Assembly: GCA_022843945.1 (NCBI GenBank) | Contig: JALHMR010000014.1 | Location: forward strand, 57,075-121,074 | Direction: 5' to 3' | DNA from: Rhodospirillaceae bacterium | GTDB taxonomy: Bacteria; Pseudomonadota; Alphaproteobacteria; CACIAM-22H2 | DNA length: 64,000 bases | Shown: positions 25,702 through 34,048 of the stretch, piece by piece | Layout of the letters: each line of letters starts with the position of its first letter | Position numbering within the stretch: position 1 is the first letter of the stretch | Position numbers and translations under genes: made by a program | The notes under the pieces: model-generated | Databases searched by the model: none | Told to the model about the DNA's origin: nothing | Seen by the model: the letters and a program-made list of their open reading frames with translations, nothing else

Positions 25702-26799
25702 ATGATTGAAATAATCCTGCTCCTCACGGCCATTTACTCGGCCAAGGAGGTCGCCAGCGACGACGCGCCGAAGGCGGAAACGCCGGTGATCAGCGCGCCG
25801 CTCGAAGCGAGCGAGACAGTCGAAAACAGCATCCCGACGACCAGCGAGATCGCCGAGCCGCCGTCCCGCAGCACGCCGCCGCGCCGCGTTGAATATGTCG
25901 TCGACAAGGATCCCGACCTGACGGCCGCGGCGACCTTGGCGGTCGACGAGCACGAGGGCCCCGGCGCCGCCCGCCCCGCCGCCTTCGACCTGCAATTCGT
26001 GCGGGCCGAACAACGCTTTAGCAGCCAGGGCAACGACGTGCGCCTGGAGATCCTGCGGCCCGACAGCGACGCCAAACGCCCGGCAATCCTCATCCTGCAC
26101 GGCGCCTCGGGCATCGGCGACGGCGCCTTCTACAGAAGTGCCGCCGAGGTTTTCGCCGAGCGCGGCTACGTGACCTTCATGCCCCATTACCTGGCCGCCT
26201 CTCCGGCGAAGACTGGACCGACGAAAGAACCGACGAGCAAGCCGACGACGAGCCCGAAGAGATCGTCAGCGAGCGCCACGGCGAAAAACCCGCCGAAGAC
26301 CCCGACCAAGGCTGCCAAGGACCCGACTCCGAACGGCGATGTGCGCGCCGGCTTCGGGGTGCAGGAGAAAATCCTGCTCGACGCCCTGGAGCAGGTCGCC
26401 GCCAACCCCTATGTCGACGCCAGCCGCATCGGCGTCTTCGGCATGTCGCTGGGCGGCTTCCACGCCCTCAACCTCTCGGCCCGCGACGCGCGCATCGCCG
26501 CCGTGGTCAACATGGCCGGCGCCTTGCGCGGCAACAACATGCCCGAGCGCCTCGCCCCCACCCTGGCGCTGCACGGCGCCAAGGATTCGATCGTGCCGGT
26601 GCGCCGCGCCCGCACCCTCGCCCGCGAGCTCAAGGAAGCCGGCATCGCCCACGACCTGGTGATCTACGCCGACCAGGGCCACTTCTTCCGCGGCAAGGCG
26701 CGCCACGACGCCTTCCAGCGCTCGGCCACGTTCTTCGGCCAGTATCTCGACCGCCCGGCGACGCCGGTGACGGCGCGCCCCGCTTCAGGCGGCGAGTAG
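25702..26799 (+). CDS. Dienelactone-hydrolase-like alpha/beta hydrolase with long disordered segments
   Basis: About 365 residues from the ATG at 25702. The N-terminus has a short hydrophobic run (IEIILLLTAIY), then about 80 residues rich in Glu, Pro, Ser and Thr without predicted fold. The hydrolase domain starts near residue 95. It shows the oxyanion segment AILILHGASGIGD, the nucleophile elbow GVFGMSLGGF (Ser where dienelactone hydrolase has Cys), the acid in LHGAKDSIVP and the histidine in YADQGHFF. An unusual Lys/Thr/Pro/Ser-rich insert occupies about residues 168-213, directly after PHYLAA. The hydrolysed ester or amide is unknown. Confidence 0.82.
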   Translation: MIEIILLLTAIYSAKEVASDDAPKAETPVISAPLEASETVENSIPTTSEIAEPPSRSTPPRRVEYVVDKDPDLTAAATLAVDEHEGPGAARPAAFDLQFVRAEQRFSSQGNDVRLEILRPDSDAKRPAILILHGASGIGDGAFYRSAAEVFAERGYVTFMPHYLAASPAKTGPTKEPTSKPTTSPKRSSASATAKNPPKTPTKAAKDPTPNGDVRAGFGVQEKILLDALEQVAANPYVDASRIGVFGMSLGGFHALNLSARDARIAAVVNMAGALRGNNMPERLAPTLALHGAKDSIVPVRRARTLARELKEAGIAHDLVIYADQGHFFRGKARHDAFQRSATFFGQYLDRPATPVTARPASGGE

Positions 26800-26816
26800 C
26801 GCTCTAGCTCTTAGCG

Positions 26817-27344
26817 TTACTTTTTTACGGAGCGGCTTACGCGAATGCCCGGCATTCGCTTCCGCCGCGGTTCGCGTTCGCGCGTCAGCGCGAACGCTGC
26901 ATGCGCCTGGACCAGGCGCTCCAGCAGGCTGAGGAGCTGCTCGCGCTCGGCCGCCGTGAAGGGCGCCAGCAGCCTGCGTTGGGCGGCGGCCACCGCCGGC
27001 CCGACCGCGGCGAACAGCTTGCGTCCCGCCTCGCTCAGCTCCAGCACCCGCGCCCGCCGGTCGCTCGCCCCCACCCGCCGGTCGATCAGCCCGCGCTCCG
27101 CCAGGCGCGAGACGATGCCGCCGGTGGTCGAGGCGTCGAGGCCGATGCGCCGCGCCAGGGTCTGCTGGTCGATCCCCGGCTCGGCCTGCAGAAGTGCGAG
27201 CACGCCGTACTGGCCGGGCGTCACGTCGTACGCGGCGCAGGCCTCGACGAACACCGCCACCGAGATCTGGTGGCTGTGGCGCAGCAGGAAGCCCGGCCGG
27301 CGGAACAGCGCGGGGAGGGCATCGTCGGAAGATTGGCGGGTCAT
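26817..27344 (-). CDS. MarR-family transcriptional regulator
   Basis: A 175-residue winged-helix regulator. The DNA-binding core runs from about residue 45 to 115: QYGVLALLQAEPGIDQQTLA, ASTTGGIVSRLAERGLIDRR (recognition helix) and the wing GASDRRARVLELSEAGR. MarR proteins of this kind repress divergent catabolic genes and release DNA on binding an aromatic ligand. The FAD monooxygenase gene starts 230 bp away in the opposite direction, and a perfect 12-bp palindrome lies in front of it. This regulator is the obvious candidate to bind there. A dispersed repeat sits right upstream of its start. Confidence 0.9.
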   Translation of the reverse strand: MTRQSSDDALPALFRRPGFLLRHSHQISVAVFVEACAAYDVTPGQYGVLALLQAEPGIDQQTLARRIGLDASTTGGIVSRLAERGLIDRRVGASDRRARVLELSEAGRKLFAAVGPAVAAAQRRLLAPFTAAEREQLLSLLERLVQAHAAFALTREREPRRKRMPGIRVSRSVKK

Positions 27345-27359
27345 ACCAGCCGCTCAATC

Positions 27360-27455
27360 GTCATGCCCGCGTCGGCGACACACTTCGTGTGCGCCATGGC
27401 GGGCATCCAGACTCTTTTCCGGAAAAGACTGGATTCCCGCCTTCGCGGGAATGAC
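27360..27455. repeat. Dispersed palindromic repeat with GTCAT...ATGAC ends
   Basis: A 96-bp element bounded by GTCAT and ATGAC. It contains ATGCCCGC (27363-27370) paired with GCGGGCAT (27399-27406), a centre CTTTTCCGGAAAAG, and a tight hairpin ATTCCCGC-CTTC-GCGGGAAT (27433-27452). The sequence ATTCCCGCCTTCGCGGGAAT is a well-known kind of dispersed intergenic repeat in proteobacteria. It lies between the MarR start and the monooxygenase promoter. Confidence 0.75.
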
Positions 27456-27500
27456 AGATGAGAAGAGGCACGCGGCACTTGTCATTGACATGAACGCGGT

Positions 27501-27529
27501 TTGACAATCGAGTCAGCCGGCTTTACGTT
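27501..27529 (+). promoter_or_regulatory. Sigma-70-type promoter of the FAD monooxygenase gene
   Basis: A perfect TTGACA at 27501-27506 is followed after 17 bp by TACGTT at 27524-27529 (a moderate -10 match). The predicted start of transcription falls near the 12-bp palindrome at 27543-27554. Confidence 0.55.
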
Positions 27530-27542
27530 TCAAACCGATTAA

Positions 27543-27554
27543 TAAGTATACTTA
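27543..27554. promoter_or_regulatory. Candidate MarR operator (perfect 12-bp palindrome)
   Basis: TAAGTATACTTA is fully palindromic and sits in an unusually AT-rich island, just downstream of the predicted promoter and 20 bp before the monooxygenase start. MarR proteins bind AT-rich palindromes in such positions. The link to the divergent MarR gene is an inference. Confidence 0.5.
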
Positions 27555-27573
27555 GCATCTGGGTAACAAAGAA

Positions 27574-28788
27574 GTGCCTTCTTCCTCCAACCGCGTCCTG
27601 GTCGTGGGCGCCGGCCCCGTCGGCCTGATCACGGCCCTCGGCCTCGCCTCCAGGGGCGTGCCGGTCACGGTCATCGAGCGCGAACCGGCGCTGACCGAGG
27701 ACCTGCGCGCCGGCTCCTTCCATCCGCCGACCCTGGAGATGATGGCGCCGCTGGGCATCACCGAGCGCTTCCTGAAGATCGGCATCAAGGTGCCGCGCTG
27801 GCAGATCCGCGACCGCCACACCGGCGTGGTCGCCGAGTTCGACCTCGGCCTCTTGGCCGACATCACACCCCACCCCTATCGCTTCCATTGCGAGCAGTTC
27901 AAGCTGACGCCGATCGTCTACGACCTGCTGCGCCAGTATCCCCATGCCGAGGTGCGCTTCGCCTGCGGCTTCGAGAGCGCCACGCAGGATGGGAACAAGG
28001 TGATCGCCACCGTCACCACGCCCCAGGGCACCGAGACCATCGAGGCCGCCTGGCTGGTGGGCGCCGATGGCGGGCGCAGCAACGTGCGCAAGACCATGGG
28101 CGTGGATTTCCCCGGCATGACCTGGCCGGACCGCTTCCTGGTGACCGGCACGCGCTACGACCTGGCGCCGCACGGCTTCACGCCCAACGCCTATATCGCC
28201 GATCCCGACTGCTTCTCGGCCATCTTCCAGATGCCCTATGACCGGCCGCCCGGCCTGTGGCGCGTGCTGTTCTCGATCACCGACACCGGCGTCTCGGACG
28301 AAGCCCTGATGGCACCCGACAATGTCGAGCGGCTGATGCAGGACCTGGTGCCGCGCAAGGTGCGCTACGACATCGTGCATACCGGCATCTACAAGGTGCA
28401 CCAGCGCGTGGCCACCACCTTCCGCCAGGGGCGGATGCTGCTGGCCGGCGACGCGGCGCATGTGAACAATCCGCTGGGCGCCATGGGCCTCAACGGCGGC
28501 ATCCACGATGCCTGCAACCTCTATCCCAAGCTCGCCACGGTGTTCACCGGCGCGGCCGACGCCGCCCTGCTCGACCGCTACGTGCGCCAGCGCCACCTCG
28601 CCCAGGTGGAGTTCGTGCAGGAGCTGTCGACCCGCAACAAGAAGCTGCTCGAGGAGCGCGACCCGACGGTGCGGGCCGAGCGGCTCGACGAGGTGCGCCG
28701 CATCGCCGCCGACCCGGCGCTGGCGCGCGACTACCTGATCAAGACCTCGATGATCGCCAGCGTGCGGCGGGCGGAGATGGTGGAGTAG
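27574..28788 (+). CDS. FAD-dependent aromatic hydroxylase (class A flavoprotein monooxygenase)
   Basis: A 404-residue NAD(P)H- and FAD-dependent monooxygenase starting at a GTG. The three hallmark motifs are present: GAGPVG in the N-terminal ADP-binding fold (residues about 12-17), the DG motif in GADGGRSNVRKTMG (about 168-181), and the GD motif in LLAGDAAHVNNPLGAMGLNG (about 289-308). The family hydroxylates phenols and related aromatic acids. A paralogue with the same organisation lies at 54301-55503. It is divergent from the MarR gene, which probably controls it. There is no strong Shine-Dalgarno sequence before the GTG (GGGTAAC only). Confidence 0.92.
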   Translation: MPSSSNRVLVVGAGPVGLITALGLASRGVPVTVIEREPALTEDLRAGSFHPPTLEMMAPLGITERFLKIGIKVPRWQIRDRHTGVVAEFDLGLLADITPHPYRFHCEQFKLTPIVYDLLRQYPHAEVRFACGFESATQDGNKVIATVTTPQGTETIEAAWLVGADGGRSNVRKTMGVDFPGMTWPDRFLVTGTRYDLAPHGFTPNAYIADPDCFSAIFQMPYDRPPGLWRVLFSITDTGVSDEALMAPDNVERLMQDLVPRKVRYDIVHTGIYKVHQRVATTFRQGRMLLAGDAAHVNNPLGAMGLNGGIHDACNLYPKLATVFTGAADAALLDRYVRQRHLAQVEFVQELSTRNKKLLEERDPTVRAERLDEVRRIAADPALARDYLIKTSMIASVRRAEMVE

Positions 28789-28808
28789 CCCCCGCTAGGA
28801 AGCCCGTT

Positions 28809-29582
28809 TCAGATCGCGCTCATCCCGCCATCGGCCATTAGCGTGGCGCCGGTGATATAGGAGGCCTCGTCGCTCGCCAGCCACAGGATCGGCCAGGCGA
28901 TCTCCTCCGGCTCCGCCCAGCGCCCGAGCAACGAAGTGGTCTGGCGCTCAGTCCTCAGTTTCTCGATGCTCTTGCCCGCCTCAGTGGCGCGCCCCTTGTG
29001 AAAGTCGGTCAGCGTCGAGCCGGGGCAGACGGCATTGACTCGCACGCCGTTCGCCGCCTCCTCACAAGCCAGCGTGCGGGTCAAGGCCAGGATGCCGGCC
29101 TTGGTCGCGTCGTATAGGCCCATGCCCTTACGGCCTTTCAAGGCATAAGACGAGGAGACGTTGACGATGCTGCCGCTACCGCTCTGGCGCAATGCGGGCA
29201 ACACCGCGCGGCACCAGGTCGCGGTACCGACCAGGTTCACGCCAAGCATCGCCTGCCACTCGGCCTGCGTTGCCTCGGCCAGAGCGGCGTAGTTGCGCAT
29301 GGCAGCGTTGTTGACCAGCACGTCCAAGCGCCCGAAGACCTTTGTCGCCTGACGCACGGCCTCGTGAGCCGCTTCCTCCTGCGCAACGTCGGCGGTGAAA
29401 CCGGTCACCTGCGCGTCCGGCACGGCCTGTTTGACCGCTGCCGCGGTGCGCGTCCATGCCTCCGTCTGTGCGTCGATCAGCAGGACCGCCGCCCCTTCGG
29501 CGCAGAACAGGCGCGCGGTCGCCGCGCCGATACCGGCCCCCCCGCCCGTGATGATCGCAGCCTTTCCCTTGAGCCTGTTCAT
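28809..29582 (-). CDS. SDR-family oxidoreductase
   Basis: A 257-residue classical short-chain dehydrogenase. The ATG at 29582 begins MNRLKGKAAIITGGGAGIGA, which carries the TGxxxGIG cofactor loop. NNAAM follows near residue 90, the catalytic serine is in VNVSSSYAL, and Tyr and Lys are in YDATK. It oxidises or reduces a hydroxyl or keto group with NAD(P). It lies 7 bp after the Bug receptor gene and downstream of the Rieske oxygenase, so it probably handles an alcohol or dihydrodiol in the same pathway. Confidence 0.9.
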   Translation of the reverse strand: MNRLKGKAAIITGGGAGIGAATARLFCAEGAAVLLIDAQTEAWTRTAAAVKQAVPDAQVTGFTADVAQEEAAHEAVRQATKVFGRLDVLVNNAAMRNYAALAEATQAEWQAMLGVNLVGTATWCRAVLPALRQSGSGSIVNVSSSYALKGRKGMGLYDATKAGILALTRTLACEEAANGVRVNAVCPGSTLTDFHKGRATEAGKSIEKLRTERQTTSLLGRWAEPEEIAWPILWLASDEASYITGATLMADGGMSAI

Positions 29583-29589
29583 CAACGGA

Positions 29590-30573
29590 TCAGTCGGCCG
29601 TGGCGCCAGTCGCCTTGACCACCGTGCCCCAGCGCGGAATCTCCTTCTCGATCCACTTGGTGAACTCGTCCGGCGTCGAGGCCACGACCTGAAACAGAAT
29701 CTGCTCAAGCTTGCTGGTGATGGCCGGCGACTTGAGGATGCGGACAATCTCCTTGTTGTAACGATCGATGATTGGCTTCGGCGTGCCCCCAACAGTCAGG
29801 AAGCCGATCCACGACACCGCTTCGAAATCGGGGAACCCCTGCTCGATCAGGGTCGGCACCTCGGGTGTGCCGGCAAAGCGCGCCCGGCCGCTGACGCCAA
29901 TGGCCCGGAGCTTGTTGTCCTTCATGAACTCCAGCACGTTGCCCGGCACGAAGAAGGCGGCCTGGATGCGCCCGGCAACCAGATCAGCAACGGCGGGTGG
30001 CCCGCCGCGATAGGGCACATGAACGATGTCGATATTGGCCGCCGACTTGAGCATCTCCATGGTCAGATGCGAGGCGCTGCCCACCGCCACCGAGCCGTAG
30101 GACATGGCGCCCGGGTTCGCCTTGGCGCGAGCCACCAACTCCGTCACGTTCTTCACCGGCAGGTCGGATGGCACGACGAGGAACTGCGGCACGGACACGG
30201 CCAGCGTGATCGGCGCCAAGTCCTTCAGCGGGTCGTAGGGCATGTTCTTGAGCAGAGTGACATTGACGGCGATCGGTCCGTTGTATCCGATGAGCAGCGT
30301 GTGGCCGTCAGGCGGCGACTTGGCCACCATGTCGGCGCCGATCGTGCCGCCTGCACCCGGCTTGTTCTCAACGATGACCGGCTGGCCGATTGCCGTGGAC
30401 AGCTCCGGCGCCACCAGGCGGGCGAGCACGTCGTTGGTGCTACCAACGATAGGGACGATGATGCGGACGACACGGGACGGCGCCCATTCCTGCGCAACCG
30501 CCGGCATGACCACGAGCAGGCACAGCACGGTGGCGGCCGCCGCTGCGGCGCGGCGCTTCAGACGATCAAACAT
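29590..30573 (-). CDS. Tripartite tricarboxylate transporter receptor (Bug family), second copy
   Basis: A 327-residue periplasmic receptor. Signal peptide RRAAAAAATVLCLLVVMPAVA is followed by the family segments WAPSRVVRIIVPIVG, VENKPGAGGTIGADMVAKS and IVHVPYRGGPPAVADLVAGR. It sits between the Rieske oxygenase and the SDR gene (25 and 7 bp gaps) in one operon, so its ligand is likely the aromatic or carboxylic substrate of that pathway. No cognate TctAB permease genes are found nearby. Confidence 0.92.
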   Translation of the reverse strand: MFDRLKRRAAAAAATVLCLLVVMPAVAQEWAPSRVVRIIVPIVGSTNDVLARLVAPELSTAIGQPVIVENKPGAGGTIGADMVAKSPPDGHTLLIGYNGPIAVNVTLLKNMPYDPLKDLAPITLAVSVPQFLVVPSDLPVKNVTELVARAKANPGAMSYGSVAVGSASHLTMEMLKSAANIDIVHVPYRGGPPAVADLVAGRIQAAFFVPGNVLEFMKDNKLRAIGVSGRARFAGTPEVPTLIEQGFPDFEAVSWIGFLTVGGTPKPIIDRYNKEIVRILKSPAITSKLEQILFQVVASTPDEFTKWIEKEIPRWGTVVKATGATAD

Positions 30574-30598
30574 GACTTCCTCCCTTGCGACTTTTTCT

Positions 30599-31891
30599 TC
30601 AGAGCGAATGAACCGGCTGGTCCATGGCGTTGTGCAGATGGCTTTTGGCCCAGTCCTGAGGCTTGTCGCCCTTGGGCAGCAGCACGCCAGCAGAGCGGAT
30701 GGCCTGCTTGTCGGCGGCTATCGCTGGTGGTTCCTCACCCCGCTGCAACGCCTGCATCGCCTGGTTGAGGCGGCTGCGTACCATGACGATGGCGCGATCG
30801 GTGGGCAGCAGCTTCTCGCGGTCGAGGTCCTGGATCGGGCCCATGCTTTCCTGCAAGGAAGCGTCCTGGGAGGCGAAGCCGAAGACGCCTGAATAAGCGC
30901 GCTTCTCTTTCTGCGCCTGGCGATCGATCAGGTAGTCATTGTCCTTGTTGGCCTTGGGGCGCCAGCTGCCGCCGGGCTCGTACTCGCAGTGGATGCCCTT
31001 GCCCTCTTCCATGTGGTGGCGCTCGTCCGGCGTGAGTGCGCGGTCGGGGCGGAAGTTGATGCTCCAAACCCAGCAATTCCCGTCGTCGATGGGCACGAAG
31101 GCATGCCCGCCTAGCGGATGCTCCCCGAAGGGCGGGATCAGCGTGTACCAGGGGAAGAGCCACTGGGTAACGCGCCAGTAATAGGAATCCGGCTCGCCGT
31201 TGCGCCGGCCGTAGAGAGACAGGCCGAAGGGTGTGTCCTCGACCTCGAAGATCACGTTGCCGTCAGCTTTGATGTACTCGTTGGCCTTGGTGTTGAGATG
31301 CATCGGGTCGTCGTCCACCTCGTAGCGGTGGACGTAGCTGACATGCGCAGTATCGATGCCGCCTTCCATGGCCTGCAGGTAATTACATTCCTGCAGCCGC
31401 TTGGAGACGAAGACGTGACTATCGGGCAGCGTGCACCATTCGACACCGGGAGGATCGGGCTGCTTGCCCGATGGGCCCATGTAGGCCCAAACGATACCGG
31501 CGCGCTCGATGCAGGGATAAGCCTTAAGGCCCATGGTCGCGCAGGCCTTTGGCCACGAGGGCACCTCGACGCACTCTCCATGTCTGTTGAACTTGAGACC
31601 ATGATAGGAGCAGCGCAGACCGTTCTCCTCGTTGCGGGCGAAGAAGAGCGAGGCGCCGCGATGCGAGCAAAACTCGTCGATCAGCCCAACTTTGCCCTCG
31701 CTGTCGCGGAAGGCGATCAGTTTCTCGCCCATGATGGTGACGCGCTTCTGCGGGCCATCCGGCTCGGCGATCTCGGAGGACAAAAGGGTAGGAACCCAAT
31801 AGCGCCGCAAGAGCGCGCCCATGGGGGTGCCGGGTCCCGTATGCACCAGCGATCTGGCGGTGTTGTTTCGCTTCGGGGCCTCGGAATTCAT
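30599..31891 (-). CDS. Rieske non-haem iron oxygenase, phthalate-4,5-dioxygenase-like
   Basis: About 430 residues. It binds a Rieske [2Fe-2S] cluster via CSHRG...CSYHG (C-x-H, 17 residues, C-x2-H). Mononuclear iron is bound via GGIDTAHVSYVH (D-x2-H-x4-H), as in phthalate dioxygenase and related demethylases. It oxidises an aromatic ring or O-methyl group with electrons from a separate reductase, not encoded beside it. Two ATGs compete: 31906 has no ribosome-binding site and lies almost on the predicted transcription start, whereas 31891 follows AAAGGGAC. It is the first gene of the operon with the Bug receptor and SDR, divergent from an IclR regulator. Confidence 0.92.
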   Translation of the reverse strand: MNSEAPKRNNTARSLVHTGPGTPMGALLRRYWVPTLLSSEIAEPDGPQKRVTIMGEKLIAFRDSEGKVGLIDEFCSHRGASLFFARNEENGLRCSYHGLKFNRHGECVEVPSWPKACATMGLKAYPCIERAGIVWAYMGPSGKQPDPPGVEWCTLPDSHVFVSKRLQECNYLQAMEGGIDTAHVSYVHRYEVDDDPMHLNTKANEYIKADGNVIFEVEDTPFGLSLYGRRNGEPDSYYWRVTQWLFPWYTLIPPFGEHPLGGHAFVPIDDGNCWVWSINFRPDRALTPDERHHMEEGKGIHCEYEPGGSWRPKANKDNDYLIDRQAQKEKRAYSGVFGFASQDASLQESMGPIQDLDREKLLPTDRAIVMVRSRLNQAMQALQRGEEPPAIAADKQAIRSAGVLLPKGDKPQDWAKSHLHNAMDQPVHSL

Positions 31892-31900
31892 AGTCCCTTT

Positions 31901-31935
31901 GTCCATACAGTGATATTATAGTCCACACTATGGAC
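31901..31935. promoter_or_regulatory. Candidate IclR operator and divergent promoter region
   Basis: GTCCATA (31901-31907) and TATGGAC (31929-31935) form a perfect inverted repeat with 21 bp between them. Between the arms, TATAAT reads on the minus strand at 31915-31920, a perfect -10 for the Rieske oxygenase. The right arm overlaps the likely ATG of the IclR gene. This layout suits a regulator that controls both its own gene and the oxygenase operon. Confidence 0.5.
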
Positions 31936-32772
31936 AAGTTGTTCGGCCGTCAAGATCAGGCATCCTCCCGCGGCATCAAGCAGGCGAGTCGCACTCCCGT
32001 GGCGAGCAAGCAGAGGAACATCGCTGCCAAGAGCAGCCAAGACAGCGTGCGCGCCGTGGATCGAGCGCTGGAGATCCTGCTTGCCTTCAGCGCCGGCGAT
32101 CAGGAACTGGCGGTGTCCGACCTGCTGGAGCGCGTCGATCTCAGCCGGCCCACCCTCTATCGACTGCTCGATACCTTGGAGCAGAACCGCTTTCTGATCT
32201 CGACTGGCGAGCCTCGACGCTTCCGCCTCGGACCGGCGGTGGCACAGCTCGCCCATGTATGGAATGCCGGCCTCGACATCGCCGCCATTGCCGAACCACT
32301 AATGCGCGTTGTATGGGCTGAGACCGACGAGACGGTAGCCCTCTTCCAGCGTGACGGGCTCTACCGCCTCTGCGTTTCGGAAATGGCCAGTCCGCAAGCG
32401 CTGAGCTTCAAGCGCGGCATCGGCTATCGCGAAAGCCTGGCGGTAGGGGCGAGCGGCCGGGCCATCCTGGCCTGGATAAATCCGGTTGCCGACGATCTCA
32501 AGGCCTATGGATCTCTGAAGACGGATGTCGACAGTTATCTCGCCGAGCTGGCGCGCGTGCGCAAACGTGGTTACGCAGTGAGCCGACACGAACTGCTGCA
32601 AGGCGCAGTGGCGGTGGCTGCTCCCTTCTTCAACGGTGCAGGTCAGGTGATGGGCTCACTGGGAGTGTTCGGACCCGATGCCCGGCTGAGTCAAGCCGTG
32701 GCTGACCGCTTCGGCGAGCTGCTGGTGCGCCAGGCACAGGAGCTATCCCGGATGCTCGGCGCAAAGGCCTGA
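31930..32772 (+). CDS. IclR-family transcriptional regulator
   Basis: Up to 280 residues. A winged helix-turn-helix domain covers about residues 40-100 (VRAVDRALEILLAFSAGDQE, then RVDLSRPTLYRLLDTLEQNR). The IclR effector domain follows (about residues 115-275), ending AAPFFNGAGQVMGSLGVFGP. The start is uncertain: ATG 31930 lies inside the inverted repeat and lacks a ribosome-binding site. A GTG at 31999 would remove 23 poorly conserved residues. It is divergent from the Rieske oxygenase operon, its likely target, with an aromatic acid as the probable effector. Confidence 0.9.
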   Translation: MDKLFGRQDQASSRGIKQASRTPVASKQRNIAAKSSQDSVRAVDRALEILLAFSAGDQELAVSDLLERVDLSRPTLYRLLDTLEQNRFLISTGEPRRFRLGPAVAQLAHVWNAGLDIAAIAEPLMRVVWAETDETVALFQRDGLYRLCVSEMASPQALSFKRGIGYRESLAVGASGRAILAWINPVADDLKAYGSLKTDVDSYLAELARVRKRGYAVSRHELLQGAVAVAAPFFNGAGQVMGSLGVFGPDARLSQAVADRFGELLVRQAQELSRMLGAKA

Positions 32773-32869
32773 CTGCGCTGGACGGCGCAGACCGCGCGCT
32801 GCACAATCGCGCCTGAACGAGAGTCAGGGCATGAAAAATTTCGTGGCGCCGTTGCCTCCGGCGTATCTT

Positions 32870-32876
32870 GGAGGAG
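32870..32876 (+). promoter_or_regulatory. Strong ribosome-binding site fixing a TTG start
   Basis: GGAGGAG stands 7 nt before the TTG at 32884. No ATG or GTG in the right frame lies at a suitable distance, so the site decides in favour of the rare TTG start of the TrmO-like gene. Confidence 0.75.
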
Positions 32877-32883
32877 TGCCGCC

Positions 32884-33348
32884 TTGCACCCCATCACCTT
32901 CACCCCCATCGGCGTCGTGCGCGGCGGCCGCAAGGAGGCCACCAAGGACGGCTGGGGCGGCAATCGCAGTCGCATCGAGCTCGATCCCGCCCGCTTCGGG
33001 CCCGAGGCGCTGGCGGGCGTGAAGGCGCTCTCGCATATCGAGGTGCTGTTCTATTTCCACCTGCACGCCGACGAGCCCGTGGAAACCGGCGCCCGCCATC
33101 CGCGCGACCGGCTCGATTGGCCCAAGGTCGGCATCTTCGCACAGCGCGGCCGCATGCGGCCGAACCGTCTCGGCCTGTCGACCTGCGCCGTGGTCCGGGT
33201 CGACGGCACCGCCATCGAGGTCGAGGGGCTGGATGCGGTGGATGGCACGCCGGTGCTCGACATCAAGCCGGTGTGGAAAGGCAACGAACCGCGCGGGGAG
33301 ATCCGCGAGCCCGGATGGGCCCGCGAGATCATGGCTAAGTACTGGTAG
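32884..33348 (+). CDS. TsaA/TrmO-like protein (tRNA t6A37 methyltransferase family)
   Basis: A 154-residue single-domain protein starting at TTG. The N-terminal TFTPIGVVRGGRKEATKDGW and the segments VETGARHPRDRLDWPKVGIF and RPNRLGLSTCAVV match the TsaA beta-barrel family. E. coli TrmO of this family uses SAM to methylate the N6 of threonylcarbamoyl-adenosine 37 in tRNA-Thr. This version lacks the extra C-terminal domain of TrmO, and many short members have unproven roles. It is monocistronic and convergent with the GST gene. Confidence 0.82.
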   Translation: MHPITFTPIGVVRGGRKEATKDGWGGNRSRIELDPARFGPEALAGVKALSHIEVLFYFHLHADEPVETGARHPRDRLDWPKVGIFAQRGRMRPNRLGLSTCAVVRVDGTAIEVEGLDAVDGTPVLDIKPVWKGNEPRGEIREPGWAREIMAKYW

Positions 33349-33361
33349 CCGCCGGCGCGGG

Positions 33362-34048
33362 TTAGGCCACCTTCTCCCGCAGGTGACCGAACATGGCGTT
33401 GCGCGCCTCGTCGTCCATCTCGGTCTTGAACGTGTGCTTGTCCTTGAGCGCCACGGCCCGCTGGGCAGCCGGCCGGGCGCTGATCTCGTCGACCAGGCGC
33501 TTGAGGTTCTTGAACTTGTCCCAGGCGCCCTCGCCCAGGACGACCGGCATGAGACGGGCCCAGCCCCAGACATCCATGTCGACGATGGTGTAGGCGTCGC
33601 CCAGCATGTATTTCCGCTTGGCGAGGCGCTCGTCCAGGATCTTGAAGTGGCGCTGCGCCTCGAAGGCGTAGCGGTTGATCGCGTAGGGCAGCTTCTCCGG
33701 GGCGTAATTCCGGAAATGCACGGACTGGCCGGAGTACGGGCCGACACCGGAGGCCACGAACATCAGCCAGGAGAGCAATTCGCCGCGCTGTTTGGGCGTG
33801 TTCTGCGGCAGGAACTTGCCGGTCTTCTCGGCGAGATAGAGCAGGATGGCGTTGCTGTCGAACACGGTCGCCTCGCCATCGACGATGGCCGGCACCTTGG
33901 CATTCGGGTTGATCGCCGTGTACTCGGGCTTGTGCTGGTCGCCCTTGCGCGTGTCCACGGGGATCGCCTCGTAGGGAAGCCCGGCCTCTTCCAGGAAGAG
34001 CGCGACCTTGGTCGGGTTCGGTGCGCCGCTGTAATAGAACTTCAACAT
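33362..34048 (-). CDS. Glutathione S-transferase family protein (Ure2p/YfcG-like)
   Basis: A 228-residue cytosolic GST. The ATG at 34048 gives the thioredoxin-fold domain at once (LKFYYSGAPNPTKVALFLEE). The glutathione-binding VPAIVDGEATVFDSNAILLY (cis-Pro and the ES/DS pair) follows near residue 55-75. The helical domain contains YMLGDAYTIVDMDVWGWARL (N-capping box). YfcG-like GSTs reduce disulfides or organic peroxides with glutathione. The frame is open further upstream but that part overlaps a dispersed repeat and is not coding. Confidence 0.9.
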   Translation of the reverse strand: MLKFYYSGAPNPTKVALFLEEAGLPYEAIPVDTRKGDQHKPEYTAINPNAKVPAIVDGEATVFDSNAILLYLAEKTGKFLPQNTPKQRGELLSWLMFVASGVGPYSGQSVHFRNYAPEKLPYAINRYAFEAQRHFKILDERLAKRKYMLGDAYTIVDMDVWGWARLMPVVLGEGAWDKFKNLKRLVDEISARPAAQRAVALKDKHTFKTEMDDEARNAMFGHLREKVA

